DNA from: Atrichornis clamosus | Lineage: Eukaryota > Chordata > Aves > Passeriformes > Menuridae | Direction of reading: 5' to 3' | NCBI GenBank assembly: GCA_013400975.1 | Contig: WBMZ01012755.1 | Span: 1 to 64,000 of the forward strand | Length of the DNA: 64,000 nt | Shown here: piece after piece, positions 38,791 to 52,103 of the stretch | How positions within the stretch are numbered: position 1 is the first letter of the stretch | Layout: each line of letters starts with the position of its first letter | The notes under the pieces: model-generated | Told to the model about the DNA's origin: nothing | Databases searched by the model: none | The model's input: the letters and a program-made list of their open reading frames with translations, nothing else | Made by a program: the position numbers and the translations under genes

Positions 38791-41700
38791 CAGGCTGTCA
38801 TGACAGGGCCAAAAAAAGAAGACATCTAATATTCCGAACTTGTTTTTAACACCAAAAAAAAAAATTAACTAGCTTATTTTTACTAATATTTTTACTATTT
38901 TACATTATTCTAGAATTCTCATTTTCATGCTGAGAGATGCATACCACACTTTATCGCAAAAAAACAACCTATGCAGAGATGAGATATTTTAAGAAGTTAC
39001 AAGTGATTGACTGTTGAAGAGCATCAATTTCCAAGTATCAACAAGACAAACAAAGACATAAGATTCAAGAGTGAAGAAGTTGCAAAAGCCTCTGCTTTGA
39101 AGCAATAAACCCCAGAAATAAGGGAAGAATTTCCATGCTGAAAGCTGCCTAAATTGAGATTTGGAAAATCAGATGCCAAATAAGAACAGTCTTCAGTCCA
39201 ACAACCAATTTTTATTGATGGAGTATTGATGAAATCCCATTGCTTTAGAAGAATCTTCTTACTGAGTGAGCATTTTAGCATGCTGTGCTTGATAATAGAA
39301 AAAAAAATTAAATAAGGAAGACTTAAAAATGCATGCAAAATTCAATAAAAATACTAAGCCTCATGGATGGTCACATAGATCCAGAGTACTTTAAGTGCTG
39401 TGCAAGACAAACAGTATTATTTCCCTCTTCGAAACAGAAGAAACAGAGGCAACAATGCTAAATAACTGGACAAGATACTAATTTATCTTGGACTTAGACC
39501 TGGATTCTCTGAATATGAGTCCACTGACCAAGGCACTAACCAACCCTGTTTCCAATTGCCTGGCAGTGTGATCCGAGCACGCCAATGTAACTGCATAGAT
39601 TTTGTTGTAAAGCAGTGAGCCTTACAGTCTTTTTTTTCCTTGGGGAAAAAACAGTCCAACAGGTGTGGTCAGTTTGAGCTCTAAGGTGTAGGAAAATCTG
39701 TGGTCATGACTCTATATAAAGTCTTTGAATATTTATATAATCCTTAAGAGTCACAAGACTTTTCTATTTATATAAGCAGACACTGCATTTCAGTTTGTCC
39801 TGTCAGCTTCCTTGAGGCCTGCTACATACCTTGGCAAAAGTTGCTATATCCCCAAAAGAATCAGTGAGTACTTGTTCAGATGGAGCTGCTGCTACACTGG
39901 GGAGGTTCTTCAAAACAACGGGCTACTTTTCCTGTAGATGGACTTCTTTGTTCCCCTTTATAATTAATTTGAAACTAGAACATTTCACAAAACTGTATGT
40001 GCAGAGTATCTCATTTTCAATGCGAAGGCATCTGCAGTAAGTGTACTCCATACGGAATTAGGTTCTCTATTCAGTACATGAATGCAGTACATGATGTCAT
40101 TCAAGTAGGATTCAGATTCAACATCATCTGCAAGAACAAAATACATTGTATTAGCATTTAATTTTGAAATCTTTTCATGAAAAATGTAATAACTCATCAC
40201 CACACTTAACTAGAAATGGTTTAAAGGGACACTATTATGTGAAAGAAATTCTGTGATTCAGCTGTTTTTAACTGAGGATATCAGCACCAACTGAAGTTAC
40301 CAGAACAGTAATGTGCAAAACAGAGGACACTGACAGGTGTTACATTTGACAATTCTTCTCTTTGAAGAATTGTGCTTTAAGTCCAGATCTATCAAAAAAT
40401 AAACGTAATTAGTAAACTACCTTACATGGCTGGAATCACAATAATACTAGAATATGCTGAGTTTGATGGATTTTTGTGGGAATTAAAACATCTGAGACAG
40501 ATCTTCAAATTTCTTTTCTACAGGGAAAGACAAACAAAATGCAGAAGATGTAAAATTAGCATCTACGTACTATAGATTGCATTATTATTAGCAACAGTAA
40601 TGAAGCAACATACAGTAGATCAAAAAGCATCCCTTGTATGCACTGTAATAGGATTAAATTCACCTTGCTGCAGAGGACAAGAACAAAGTTAATGTACTGT
40701 ATAATCCCCACATAAGTCCAAAAAGCTCTGTTATTTCTGTTGCTTTTCAGACAGGAAGGCAAAAACGAGGATCCTGCTTTTGGAACAAATAATTTATCTC
40801 TTTGAATTGATTTAGCATGCATGCTTAGATTCAGGGTAAGCACACAGCTCTCATCCTGACAATTGCTTTGCAATGCATAACAGACCCAGATGAGACATCG
40901 AAGACCCCTTAAAAGGTCAACTTCTTCCACTGACAGTGTTGCTTAAGTCCAAATAAAGATACAGCATTTAGCCAGCTATGTAAGTGCTTTGCACAGTTAA
41001 CAATGTGCATGTTTAAGATATTGACTGTTTAAAACCACTCATAAATAAGCTTTTGTTATCAATGCTGTACAATTTTGCCAGTTAGTTATGCTTTACTCTA
41101 TGGTCATACATTGATCTTTTTCAGTAACTGGCTAAGAGAAATCAAAACAAATTTCTTCCTTTTTTTTTTTCCCTTTTTAATTTTTTCTTTTTTATTTTGG
41201 TGAGAAAAGATGTGATAAACTGCTAGCTGGTGTCTTTATTTCAGACTATACATTGATAGAATAAATGACCCAAGATAATTGCAGACTTGGTGTTGATACA
41301 GGTACCATCTTTTAAATAAAAAACAGAAATGGGGACCAAAGCACTTTAGTTGCTAAATTTTCATAAATATATATTCAACAGAGGTGAAGAGAACTATAAG
41401 GCAGGTGCATACACAAAAACAGACATACAATTGCACAGTTAGTTTATGCAAGCCATTATTATGATTGCAGATGCAAATGCAGTCAAGCTGTTTAACTGTT
41501 CATTTACTCATGTAAGTACGGTTTTCCTAAGCAATGACATTGTATATATGTAAATTGAGAAGCAATCTGATTTGTTAGTGTTATAGTCACTTTGCACAGT
41601 GGTAAATAGCTACCAAAGATGAAAGAAAATAGAAAATCATGGCTGCAAAGTTGAATGGCATTAATTATTGGTGGTGCTGCAGCTTGTTATATTGCAAAAC

Positions 41701-42249
41701 CTCTTCCTGTTTAGAGGCACATTAATAGGAGGGATGATTATAAAGGAAAAATGGGGGGGAGGGGGAAAGATGACTGTTACAAGAAATATTTTAAAGCTTC
41801 TGCAAAGATGAAAAATGTCCATTGCCATGTTCTGGAATCTCTAAGATAGAAACATCTCTTCTGGGATATAAACTACTTCCATTACATTGACTACTTTCCT
41901 GTCAGGGAGATATGTATTGATAAACACACTGTTTGTTTCGTTGTGAGACTTCCAGTGAGACAGGAATATCTTCCAGTCAAAAACAACATAAGCAGGGATG
42001 TCTCTTACATTTAAGATGCATCTTTCAGCCAAAATATTATGCATGTTCAGCTACACAAAAATTCAAGCTAAACCCTAAAGCAAGCCCAAATGCCTGGGGT
42101 ACAAACAACTATAAAGACTTCAGTAAAATCTCCATCTCCATGGGTTTTATATAGTTCCTGAATCCCTCCATGTGCCTGTCCTCTGAAAGCTCCTTCATAG
42201 TGTCATATCAGGTGCTGCTCTGGGCTTTCCTTCTCTCCAAATCTCAATG
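38791..42249. other. Intergenic, AT-rich; no gene recognised
   Basis: No supportable gene. A long pyrimidine-rich run is present at 41155-41200 and a G run at 41753-41766. The 124-codon minus frame at 40556-40930 has no recognisable domain. Confidence 0.5.
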
Positions 42250-42800
42250 CTAATCCAAACCCTAACTTCAACATGAATCCTAAACCAAAACCTAATGCAG
42301 GTGCTGAGGCTCGGCCTTAGCCCAAGACACAATCTGTGGCCAGAAGAAAATGTGCTCAGGAGAACTCTGAAATCCTGTACCCACTTTGGCAGCTCCTTCC
42401 CAGCCCCATCCAAGTTACAACTCCAGGCTTTTTCATTGTTCCAGCAATAAATACACAAGTGACCTTAACTTCATCTCAAGAAGTGGAATAGAGACAGAAC
42501 CTACAACTGCAGCTGGAATGAGGTAGGGATTGGTGACACGGGCTCAAAACAAAGCAGTGTCCTAGGTATAGCGTTAATGTGTAGTGCTAAGGTTGGGAAA
42601 GAGAAAAGAAGCAAAACTGCAGTTGGAGCAGGGAAAAACTGGAAGAAGTAAAGGACTGCAAAAGCAACTCTTCACTGAGAACTTCTTCCTGTGTGTGGCT
42701 GAAAACCTTGGCCTCAGGCTACAGTGACTCTAGAGTAAGGATTAAGGTTGAGGTTAGGACTGGGAAAAACTCATAGCATAGAGCTGCAGTTGGCATGGGA
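42250..42800. repeat. Degenerate repeat block with inverted halves
   Basis: The CTGCAG(C/T)TGG motif recurs at 42504-42515, 42614-42625 and 42782-42793, with 'AAGGTTG(G/A)G' motifs before the second and third copies (42589-42597 and 42744-42752). The left part (42255-42281, CCTAA-rich) is close to the reverse complement of 42738-42763 (AGGATT...GGTTAGGACTGG), with about 4 mismatches and 1 gap in 27. I read it as a decayed minisatellite-like block arranged partly as an inverted repeat. It is not a telomeric (TTAGGG)n array. Confidence 0.45.
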
Positions 42801-45800
42801 CTGGAAAGGGGCTCTGAGAGGAAAGAGCAGGCTTCAAAACACCTCCTTCCTGGAAATTGTTCATACCAGACATTGGGCTACCCTTTTGGAAAGGCTCTGC
42901 TATTTTACCCATTGGTTGAGTGCTTTTGATCCCTCTTGGTGTTCTGTTAAGTAGACTTTGGGGGAAGCAGAATAGCATTATTAAAATTTTTAATGACACA
43001 GTCACAATTTCCAGTGTAGTTTAGGAAAGCATTTCAATATGAAAAGTATGTAATGAGGATGAACAGGAATTATTTAGCATAATAACACAGGAAATATGCA
43101 AAGTGATGGGCTTGGGGACATGAAAAGAGAGAAGAAACAGTAAAAAGAAAGTTTAGCTTGTGTCTTAAGGAAAAATCTCTTCCATTAAGATTCATTAATC
43201 AACTACATAGGTGAAAGTGCTCCTACTTATGATATTGAGTAAAGGATGGGATGCTAAAGACTAAGCATTTGACAAAGTATATTGGACATGGCTTAATAAG
43301 TCTTTCCATTAATTATATCCCTTTTAAAAACGAAGTTTTCACACTCCATTTAATATTTTAAAAACAATATCTTTGAATGTTTAGGCTAAAAACACAGATA
43401 TCATTTTGTATGGAATAAAATTCTTTCCTTGTGTGTTTTCCACTGCCTCTAATAGGTGGTGTAGACTACTTTTTCTGCTCAATAATTCAATACTTTATTT
43501 TCCTTTGATTCCCTACCCACAACTTTTTTAGGCTTTTATAATAGTAAGGATCTTATTTCTCACTAATTGAACAAATTTAAAGATTGAAAAGCTGAAAATA
43601 TCAGCGACCAAAAGTCCTAAACAAGTTTGGTTCTGAGAAGAAAAGGGATCAGTCTCAAAGGAAGTTCAAGTAGAAAGTTAATGTTGTCAGGACTATTGAA
43701 AGCATTATTTTCACAATTGTTCATAAAGAAATGAAAGAGTTCCTGCCTAAGTTACAATTATTTTGGGTACATTTATGGTCATAATTATGGGTGCCTTTCT
43801 TAGCATTCATGTGGCTTCATTCTTGCACGTACCTTTTCCGTGGGCTGCTTATCTGGACTCATCCTAAAAGGTTTCAGTACTATTTCTGCAAAAGAGGCCT
43901 TGCATGGCACACATGGAATAAATTCATTTCACAATGCCAAAGACCATTATTTCTTTAGAGACTCCTAAATGTCAGTTTTATCTAAGTTCCAGTGACTCTT
44001 TCAGACAAATTTTCTACTACAGAACTTTGCAGATGTCTGGCGTCAGTTTATTCAGCAAGCTGGAGTCCAAGTCTGAATCCTAGTGTTTAGGTCCCTCAGC
44101 CATGACCTGCCACCGGCTGAGATTCACCTCTTTTTCCTGCCTCTTTTCCTACCTTTTTATTATTGCTTTTAGTTCACACTACTTTGCCTGCACAACCTTT
44201 AGGTACTAAGCAGAGTGCAACAGGTGCTTTTGTTAAAGCAGGCTCCAATCACTGCTAACAGCATCACAAGCAGGCACTACCAAAAGGGCGTTGGTGTGTT
44301 TAATGACAACTACATAGTCACTCTGGGGAAGGCACTATGTAGGACTCTCCTGCACTCTAAAGGATCCAGGAGAGGATGCATATCTGAGAACAGATCCCTT
44401 TCCTTCTTTGTCTCATGCTAGATGGCCTAGGAATGAAGGGGGAGCTTTATTACCTCTTAGTCCTCTTTTGTTTTGTTTGTCTGTTGTGGGGGTTTTTTGC
44501 TTTCTTTCACCATTTCAGTTAATGCTATGGATTTTGCTACCAAATCTTTGTGCAAGTGAATCTATTTCAACATCCTTTGTGCAACAGATTCTTTTCTTGG
44601 CCAGGGCCAAGCACTGATTTTTAAGTTCCAATATGCCAAGAACAATACTATATGTCAGTCACACAATATGGTATTATCAAGGGTACCTTTCTTAAGTGTG
44701 CTCCACTTCCTCAACACCTTGGAGCTGAGCTTCTCCTAACCTATTACTCTAACCTTAATGAAGCTTTCTGCCTGGAGGACTGCTTGGAGTGTCACTTCAG
44801 GCACCCTGAATTTGAGGCAAACTCACAGAATATGATTATTCAAAAGACTCTCTTTGTTCTTTTTGAATTCCTAATGTTTTTAGTAACTGATGATCACAGG
44901 TTAGGATCCATCCTCCTTAAGGATCCAAATCTGATTAGATGTTGCATAGGCACTGATACTTATCTTAGCCAAGACACTGTGACGCTGTCAACATCATCAG
45001 ATGCTTAAAGTGAGTTAGGTACAGGGAACAGGGAAAGAAGGAAGTGGTTTTGAACAATTCTGCTTAAACTGTTCAGCAGAACTAGTGCCTCTTACTTCTG
45101 CAAATAAATAGGTACAGTCATTTTTCTTTGTATTCAAATCTTTTTTATCTTGGCATTTTAGAGTTTGTTAGAAGGCTCTTTCTTTCTCTGCAGTGACTTA
45201 TTGAGTATTATCCTACTGAAGGATGGAGCAAAGGTGTTCTAAAAGCTTTTGCACTAGGAATAGTAACAATAATTTACACCATCAACTGGTTCTTAAGGTT
45301 CATCATCTTCACACATAGGAAGGCATTTGTGCGCTTTTGATTCTGAAAAGTCTCAGTTTCAAAACTCTAGAAATTTGTTGTAGGGAGTTGCACAGTTAAA
45401 AAACAAAAGAAATTACATTCACATATCACATATATTGTAGATCCCACACTTTCAGTTATTAAGTAATTCAGGAATTGCATTTCCTAGCTTAGACTACTCT
45501 GATTTTTCTTCTCTTCCATCACCATGGCAGAATTGTATCATTGAAAGTACATAAGAGTAAAGGTTATTTCTTCTGTTGCTTTGAAGCAATGAATGGGGAA
45601 AGGGAGCTGAAAATTGATGCAGCTGCTGCCAAAGTTGTGCATAAGTCTGCAGAGAATGTTTCTGCCAAATACGGTTTTATCCTGCCTATATGACTTAAGA
45701 TCCCAAGGTGTCCTGTTGCAGACTGCATCATCCATCAGGGAATCACTCACATGACAGGGTCTAGCGAACATCACAAAAATATTTGCATGAATTTTCATCT

Positions 45801-46682
45801 GGTTTGAGAAAAGAATTTTCTTTGGCTGTGCTTGCTTTCCAGTTGCAATCTATGGAAGTTCTGTATGGAGACTTGGTTGAAGAAGGCTCTTAGGGTTGAA
45901 CAAATTTTCTGTTTAGCCAAAAAAGGTTCCATATTTGTTCCTGAAATACCTGCAATTATTCAGCTATAGGACAGAAAAAAATATCCTGCGTGTGACGTGA
46001 CTAATTCAAATAAAAGATCCCAGATTTATCATGCAGAATTAGAGGTTACACTTGTCATTGGAGTCCAGAGGATGTGTAAGATCCACTTTTTGTTTGTAAC
46101 TAAGATAGGTCAGCTTTGCAGTAATTCAGTCCTGTACCGACAGCCCTGTAGATACGTAAGGTAGATTTCCACCACTAAATATTTCCCAGGGCTCCAAACA
46201 GGATCATAATGATGCCACCTAGGCTGTCACCACAGATTTTGCTGCCAACAGAGCTGGTTATTCCACTGCTGAGACATCCATACAAGCTGCTGTCATGTCC
46301 TTCAGTACAGCAAAACCTTTAAACATATTTTGAATGTTATCAATGTTTAAAATTATGTATGTTCGTTTACATGAGGAAAAATGAAGCAATGCCACTAATT
46401 AACTTATGTAGTACCACAAACAGACCATAGTAGAAAAAGGTTTGAAACCTCTAGTCTTATAAACCAAATTGTTTCATACCAATAAAACGGCAAGAGTGAG
46501 AGTGAGGGCAGTAACTTCTCCCATGCTGATTAAGAATAAGAAGAATCATGAACCAAATAGCCCAGCAGCTATGTTGTTTCTTTTGATATTATGTAAGGTA
46601 CATCATATAAATGAACTAATTCTTTTTCAGAAAATCCTTTCAAAACTTACAGCTTTTGTTGTTTTCTCTTGATGCAGCTTTT
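42801..46682. other. Intergenic; no gene recognised
   Basis: AT-rich DNA with no supportable gene or named repeat. The largest frame (44652-45008, 118 codons, plus) has no recognisable domain, no conserved-looking segment and a poor start context. Confidence 0.5.
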
Positions 46683-46960
46683 TGCTCTGAGTGCTGGCAG
46701 CAAAGTGAAATTTACTCACATCCTGATGGCTGTGTGGAGCTGGTGCTTCAGCGAGCAGAATTTGAGTAAAGTCTTCTTTGCTGCCAGCAGTCAAAGCAGA
46801 ACATACAGGATTTCCAGGGAGAGTGCCACATTTGGGAATGCAAGAAAATACAGATGGCCAAAGGGAACTTAAAAGCTGAGTTATGCAGAGGAAGAAATGA
46901 ACCGGGAAGAAGCAAGAAGAAAATTGGAGCCCAGAGAAAGAAAGAAGAGAGATAAGGCAA
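46683..46960. repeat. Unidentified dispersed repeat, copy 1, with hairpin
   Basis: About 230-280 bases align in direct orientation with 62125-62360. Shared blocks include 'GAGCTGGTGCT', 'GAGCA(G/A)AAT(T/C)TGAGTAAA'-like, 'TTTGGGAATGCAAGAAAAT' and a purine-rich 3' end 'AGAGAAAGAAA...GAGAGAT'. This copy also contains a 36-base inverted repeat (46683-46718 with 46763-46798, 30 of 36 pairs) around a 44-base loop. I do not recognise the family; an LTR or a non-autonomous DNA transposon is possible. It has no coding capacity. Confidence 0.65.
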
Positions 46961-48255
46961 AGACAGCCGGGACACAGGAGAGGGGAAGTGCAGTGAACTT
47001 CAGCCAGTGTAAATAAAAACTGTTCTGCATATTACAGTATGGTTACATTTCTATCAACTATAGATGAACAACCTGCAAACACAAAATGGAAGGGATATTT
47101 ATTTTTATAAGTGAAGAAGCAATTTTCAATTTGATGTCTTAAGTCATCACTGGGTCTTATCTCCATTCTACTATGTTTTGTAAATCTAGTAGCTGTTTTT
47201 TCTCATGTTGACAGTCTCTGAAAAACACACAGCAGAAAAGAAGCCCCTCCTTTTAAGTGAATTCTTGAAGTGTCCTCAGAATATCCTTGCAGGAAAGGGA
47301 CATTTAACTAAACACCTACATAGTAGGACTGCTAGGAAATTTTAATATGGAAAGATGACAAATCTATTTCAACAAAGTTGTCAGCTGTAACTTTCTGTGA
47401 TTCGAGTTCTGAAGAAACAAGAAAAAACCTGACCTGTCTTACTCTAAAAAAAAAAAGTTGTTAAATGCCATTTTAAGTGCCATTTCCTTCTCAAAAAAAT
47501 GTAAAGGATTTTGATTCTTACACGGAATAAAAACAAATTTTGAAATCCAATAAGCTGCAATAAAACAGCACTGCTATCCCCTAGCCACTTATCACATTCT
47601 TTGGACAGTTGCAAAACCATTTTCACTTTAGTAGGTTCACTGCATAATTTTTCCCCCAGCATAATGAGAGGAGCGACCCTTTCCTATTTCTTTAGTACAG
47701 AGAGGCTTTCAGTTATGAAATTAATTGATTGCTTGCCAACATGCATCTAAATCCAAATATTTGTGCAACTCAACATAAATTCACCACTGCATCTTGCTGT
47801 GTGTCACTAAGCTCTGTAGTCCAATTTTAATGGAATACTTGATGAAGCTGATGTGCATATTTTCATCCCACACATACAAATTCATCGTGAAAATGATTGC
47901 CTTCAGTACACAAATACCCCATGCGATATCACAAATTTAGATATACCTTCCTGAAGATATAGAAGGAACAAAATGAAAGACATAATGGCTGGTGAAAAAC
48001 TTGCCTGAAATTCAAGACTCTGGTAAGTGTCTTACCTTCGTCAAAAGACTAATGAAGAGCAGAGGGAAAAAAAATTAAATAATCATTATTAGAAATACAC
48101 ATAAAATAACTCAATCTGACAATTCAAAAGCACAAAACACTATAGCAATCATGAAATTATATTTTTTGATTCTTGGAGTAATAAGGAGGGCAGTTAGCTG
48201 AACTGCCACCTCAGACTTCCAGGGGGCGGTTTTTGGGCTGTTAAGGAGACTGGTT
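46961..48255. other. Intergenic; no gene recognised
   Basis: AT-rich sequence between the dispersed repeat and a CR1 element. I see nothing supportable in it beyond short A runs, for example 47444-47456. Confidence 0.5.
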
Positions 48256-48697
48256 GAGAGAGAAAGACGATGGAGCTGGGGAAGGGTGTGGAGCACAAAC
48301 CCTATGAGAAGCAGCTGAGGGAGCTGGGGGGGTTTAGCCTGGAGAAAAGGAGACTCAGGGGAGACCTTATTGCTCTCTACAGCTGCCTGAAAGGAGTTTG
48401 TAGTGAGGTGGGGGTCAGTCTCTTCTCCCAGGTAGCAAGTGACTGGATGAGAGAAAATAGTAGGGGAGATTTAGATTGAATATTAGCAAAAATTCCTTCA
48501 CAGAAAGAGTGGTCAAGCTTTGGAAAAAGCTGCCCAGAGAAGTGGTGAAATCACCATCCTTTTAAGTGTTCAAAAAGTGTGTAGATGTGGTGCTTTGGGA
48601 CATGGTTTAGTGGTGGGTTTGGCAGTGCTGGGTTAGTGGTTAGACTTGATGATCTTAAAAGTCTTTTTCAACCTAAATGATATTATGATTCTACAAG
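48256..48697 (+). mobile_element. CR1 LINE 3' fragment (about 440 bp)
   Basis: The plus strand carries the standard CR1 3' order: 'AGCTGAGGGAGCTGGGGGGGTTTAGCCTGGAGAAAAGGAGACTCAGGGGAGACCTTATTGC'-type start, the 'GGTCAAGCTTTGGAAAAAGCTGCCCAGAGAAGTGGTG' type block, then 'GACTTGATGATCTTAAAAGTCTTTTTCAACC' type sequence and a decayed TATTATGATTCTAC tail. Only the 3' untranslated part and the tail remain. The 69-codon frame at its left is not a gene. Confidence 0.9.
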
Positions 48698-51498
48698 TTA
48701 TTTGAAAAGTCAAATCTGATTTGAAAGCCATTGCCTTATCAAGTCAGCTGAGGATCTTTATTGTTTTCCAATTTTCTTTCACTGACTAAATATATTCCCA
48801 TGTGTCTCTGGAAGTTTCAGCCAGCAGTTTCCCAGATGAATGTTATTTTAGAAAGAGTTCTGCTTCTTTGTGGTCTTTCTTCTATCCCATGTAATTTATT
48901 CCCTGGATGTTTCATTAAGAGGCTGCAAGTTCTGAAAATATTAATAGAGATTTAAATAAGACTAGTCCCTTTCCATTGGTCTCTCATGTCTCAGTCATTC
49001 AATCTTTTCAGCTAATTTGATGCACAGATGTAAATATACTTTTCATGCATGTTGCTTTTTCAAAATTTTTTCTAGTGAGATTGCACATCACAGAAATAAA
49101 TGCACACACAAACCAAAGGGATAGTACCTCATTTACAGTAAGTCAGCAAAATTTACTGAAGGTGACAGATAAGGCCATTTCCAACACCTATGAATTCTGT
49201 ATACACCAAAATATCATTTGTGATGCAAGAAGGCAAGACTGATTCAATTCCCTGTTTCACCCATGTCTTAGTACTCTCCCTTCCCAGCAGTTTTAAGGCT
49301 AAGCTGTAGTATTCAAGTACGCCATTTGGGATAAGAAGCCACCCAAAGCCACACTCTTCCTTTGACTTTTATCCTAGAAAGTGAATGTACATGCAAAGAG
49401 TTCCAGTTCAGTGCAGCATATGCTGCACAGCATGGTACCACAGGCAGCCCGGCACTGCCAGGAGCAAGCCCAGTCTCTCATGCCAGCAAAGCAGCAGCAG
49501 TTCTGTTCACTTCCCAACCCAGAGCTGTCAGCTGCAGTATGAGCAGGCCCAACAAAAAACATCCCGTCACAGCAAACCGCCCATTCTAGGAACAGCGCTG
49601 GATCTGGGGACGGGGAGTAGGATAAAGGGGACATCTTCCTTCATTCTGAGGTATTTCTGATGCGTTAGTGGATGTGCAAGAACATCTACCAAGAACAGAT
49701 CCAGTATTAATAGGACATATGTGATGTAGAAAATTAAGCTGCTCAGTGATTTATTACTCATACTGTTAAAAAAAGTCACATCACGTTTGTAGTTTGAATT
49801 TATCTCACTTCAGTGTCCAATAACTATCTTTGTCTGCTAAATTAAAAAAAGTATCTGCCTCAGACTGCTTCATTATGTAGGTACTTTTATAGCAAGACAT
49901 CTCTTGAACTCCTTTTTCCCAAGTCAGAGTGAGTTTAAGTCTCCTGTGATAAGTAGAATACTTCATACCTTGACTAATTTATACAGCTCTTTCCTGAACC
50001 CTTTCAGGTATGACAATCTCCCTTTAAAGGTGTAAATATTAGCTTTGAAGACAGTTTCATTAATTAGTAGTAGCTGGCAATGTTCTGAATCAATGGTTTT
50101 CCTTTGGAGAATGCTAATTTTCTCAAACCAAACACTTGTAATAATGCATCTGGTGTGTCAAATCTTTCTGAAACACTGATTTTCCCTGTGAGGCTGTTTG
50201 CTGGCTGCTGCAGAATCAGAACCTATGGGCTTCTGATACCACCACCTCAAACATTCATAATTTCTTAATGGCAAAATGAATTGTAGCCTCAAATTCAGTC
50301 AAAACTTCCTACTCAGTGATAACAAGTGAGACAGCTTTGTCTTATTTTCTGGGAGGAAATGGGGCTTTTCATTTTTTCAGGCTCTTAGTCCCCAGCTGGA
50401 CCTAAGTGCCAGAAGTTTTCTGGGGATGTATGCCTTGGTTTATCAACCTGCATAGTCAGATGTGCCATCTCTCCTGCACTGATGATGGGTGATTACCAAA
50501 AGATACTTCATTCTTTTCTGACATCTGTGAGACCAGCTTTTAGAACTGCCCTTACAAGTTTTTATGCATTCCCATTTTTCCTGAGGACAAACCGGACCAA
50601 TGCGCTGAGGAGATGAGCAGTTTGTTCAGTAGTCAAAATACCTCTTACTGATCTGAATCTACCTAATCAAAGGTTCCACTTACCTCAGACTTAAACAGGA
50701 GATAATTTTTAATTTCTCTCTTTTAAGTAAGGACTGTGTCAACACTTTGGGTGGGAAAGGTACTTGACCTGCCGGTAACTCCTCCTGATGATGAGTAAAA
50801 GTCACTTTGATGACAGAAGACACAGTTCTATGGGAGTTCATCCTGATAACATCTGTTCTAGAGCAGAGCACTCCTCCTCCTCCCTTGCATGACAACATCA
50901 TGAGACACCAGAATAAACTCATGCCACTAGCTGGGTTATGCTTCTTCACTCTTAAAGCTAGAACCATGCAAGCTCAGCTTCAATTTGGTCTAAGCTGTCA
51001 TTGAACCACTTTTCAGGCTGTCATTCAACTGTTTTTTTTCTGTAACAGTGTCTCTGCTTTAATGGCTTCACCTTTTTTCCCCCTTTGATGACATGCTCAT
51101 ACCTTACCTCAGAACTGCCCACTCAGTTGTACCAGTACTTGTGCAGCTGAGCAGTAAATCAGAGAACAGGCCAGGTTAAAAATAACTTGGGAAAAAGGTT
51201 TTAACTGATCGGTCATCTGGTCCAGTTCACTCCAGCTGCACAGATAGTGGTAGGAGCAAAGCTGGGAAGAGAAGGAAGTGTCAGGAAAAATTAACTTGAA
51301 GAAGGAAAGCAAACAACGACACCACTGAATGAAGAGCTGTCAACCTAGAGCCTCTGTGAGAACAACTTTGTATGATACTCCTCCAGTCACTGAACTCTAT
51401 ATTTTATTTTATTCTGGTAATCAATATACGTTACTAACTAAAATTACCATTTCTGATGTGCACTAACCAGGATATTTTGCATAGATTTTCTGTGATTC
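48698..51498. other. Intergenic; no gene recognised
   Basis: AT-rich, with a somewhat GC-richer patch at about 49400-49620 that opens overlapping frames on both strands (75-91 codons). None of these resembles a known protein. No repeat family was recognised. Confidence 0.5.
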
Positions 51499-51503
51499 AG
51501 GTT
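51499..51503. repeat. Left target-site duplication AGGTT
   Basis: Five bases directly before the TG of the LTR. They are identical to 52099-52103. Confidence 0.85.
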
Positions 51504-52098
51504 TGTGCTGGTTTCAGCTGCGGTAGAATTAATTTTCTTCACAGTAGCTAATACAGGGCTATGTTTTGGATTTGTGCTGAACACAGGGTTGATAATGTAG
51601 AGATGTTTTTGTTATTGTTGTGTAGGGTTTACACAGAGCCAAGGCCTTTTCTGCTTTTCATACAGCCATGCTAGCAAGGAAGTTGAAGGTGCATGGGAGG
51701 CTGGGAGGAGACACAGCCAGGACAGGTGACCCAAACTCAGCAAAGGGATATTCCAGACCATGTGACATCATGATCAGGATATAAAGTTGGGGGGAAGAAG
51801 GAGGAAGGGGGGACATTTCGAGTGATGGTGTTTGTCTTCCCAAATCACTGTTAAATGTGATGGGGCTCTGCTCTGCTGGAGATGACTGAACACCTGCCTG
51901 CTCATGCTAGTAGTGACTTAATTTATTGTTTTGCTTTGCTTGTGTGCGCATCTTTTGCTTTCCTTATCAAACTGTCTTTATCTCAACCCATGACTTTTCT
52001 AGCTGTTGCCCTTCTGATTTTCACCCCAATCCTGCTGGTGGAGGAGTGAGCAAGCAGCTGAGTGGGGCCTGGCTGCTGGCTGCACTTAAACCACAACA
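51504..52098 (+). mobile_element. Solo LTR, avian endogenous retrovirus, 595 bp, 5-bp target duplication
   Basis: The element starts TGTGCTGGTTTCAGCTG and ends ...AAACCACAACA. Perfect direct repeats AGGTT flank it (51499-51503 and 52099-52103). It has a TATA box (TATAAA, 51780-51785) in a GGATATAAAGTTGGGGG context, and a 3' part with 'CAAACTGTCTTTATCTCAACCCATGA' type sequence around the expected poly(A) region. I recognise it as a widespread avian LTR family, and a 5-bp duplication fits the ERVL-like class. There is no internal gag-pol or second LTR, so it is a solo LTR. Frames inside it (61-69 codons) are not genes. Confidence 0.9.
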
Positions 52099-52103
52099 AG
52101 GTT
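52099..52103. repeat. Right target-site duplication AGGTT
   Basis: Five bases directly after the terminal CA of the LTR. They are identical to the left copy. Confidence 0.85.

Noticed and set aside
40556..40930. 124-codon minus-strand frame
   Set aside because: No domain or homology recognised, and there are no flanking gene signals in AT-rich intergenic DNA.
42255..42294. Interstitial telomeric repeat
   Set aside because: CCTAA occurs but not as a (CCCTAA)n array; the spacing and the bases between are irregular.
11854..52098. A single provirus bounded by the LTRs at 11.9 kb and 51.5 kb
   Set aside because: The two LTRs belong to different families, have opposite orientations and different target duplications, and have no retroviral genes between them.
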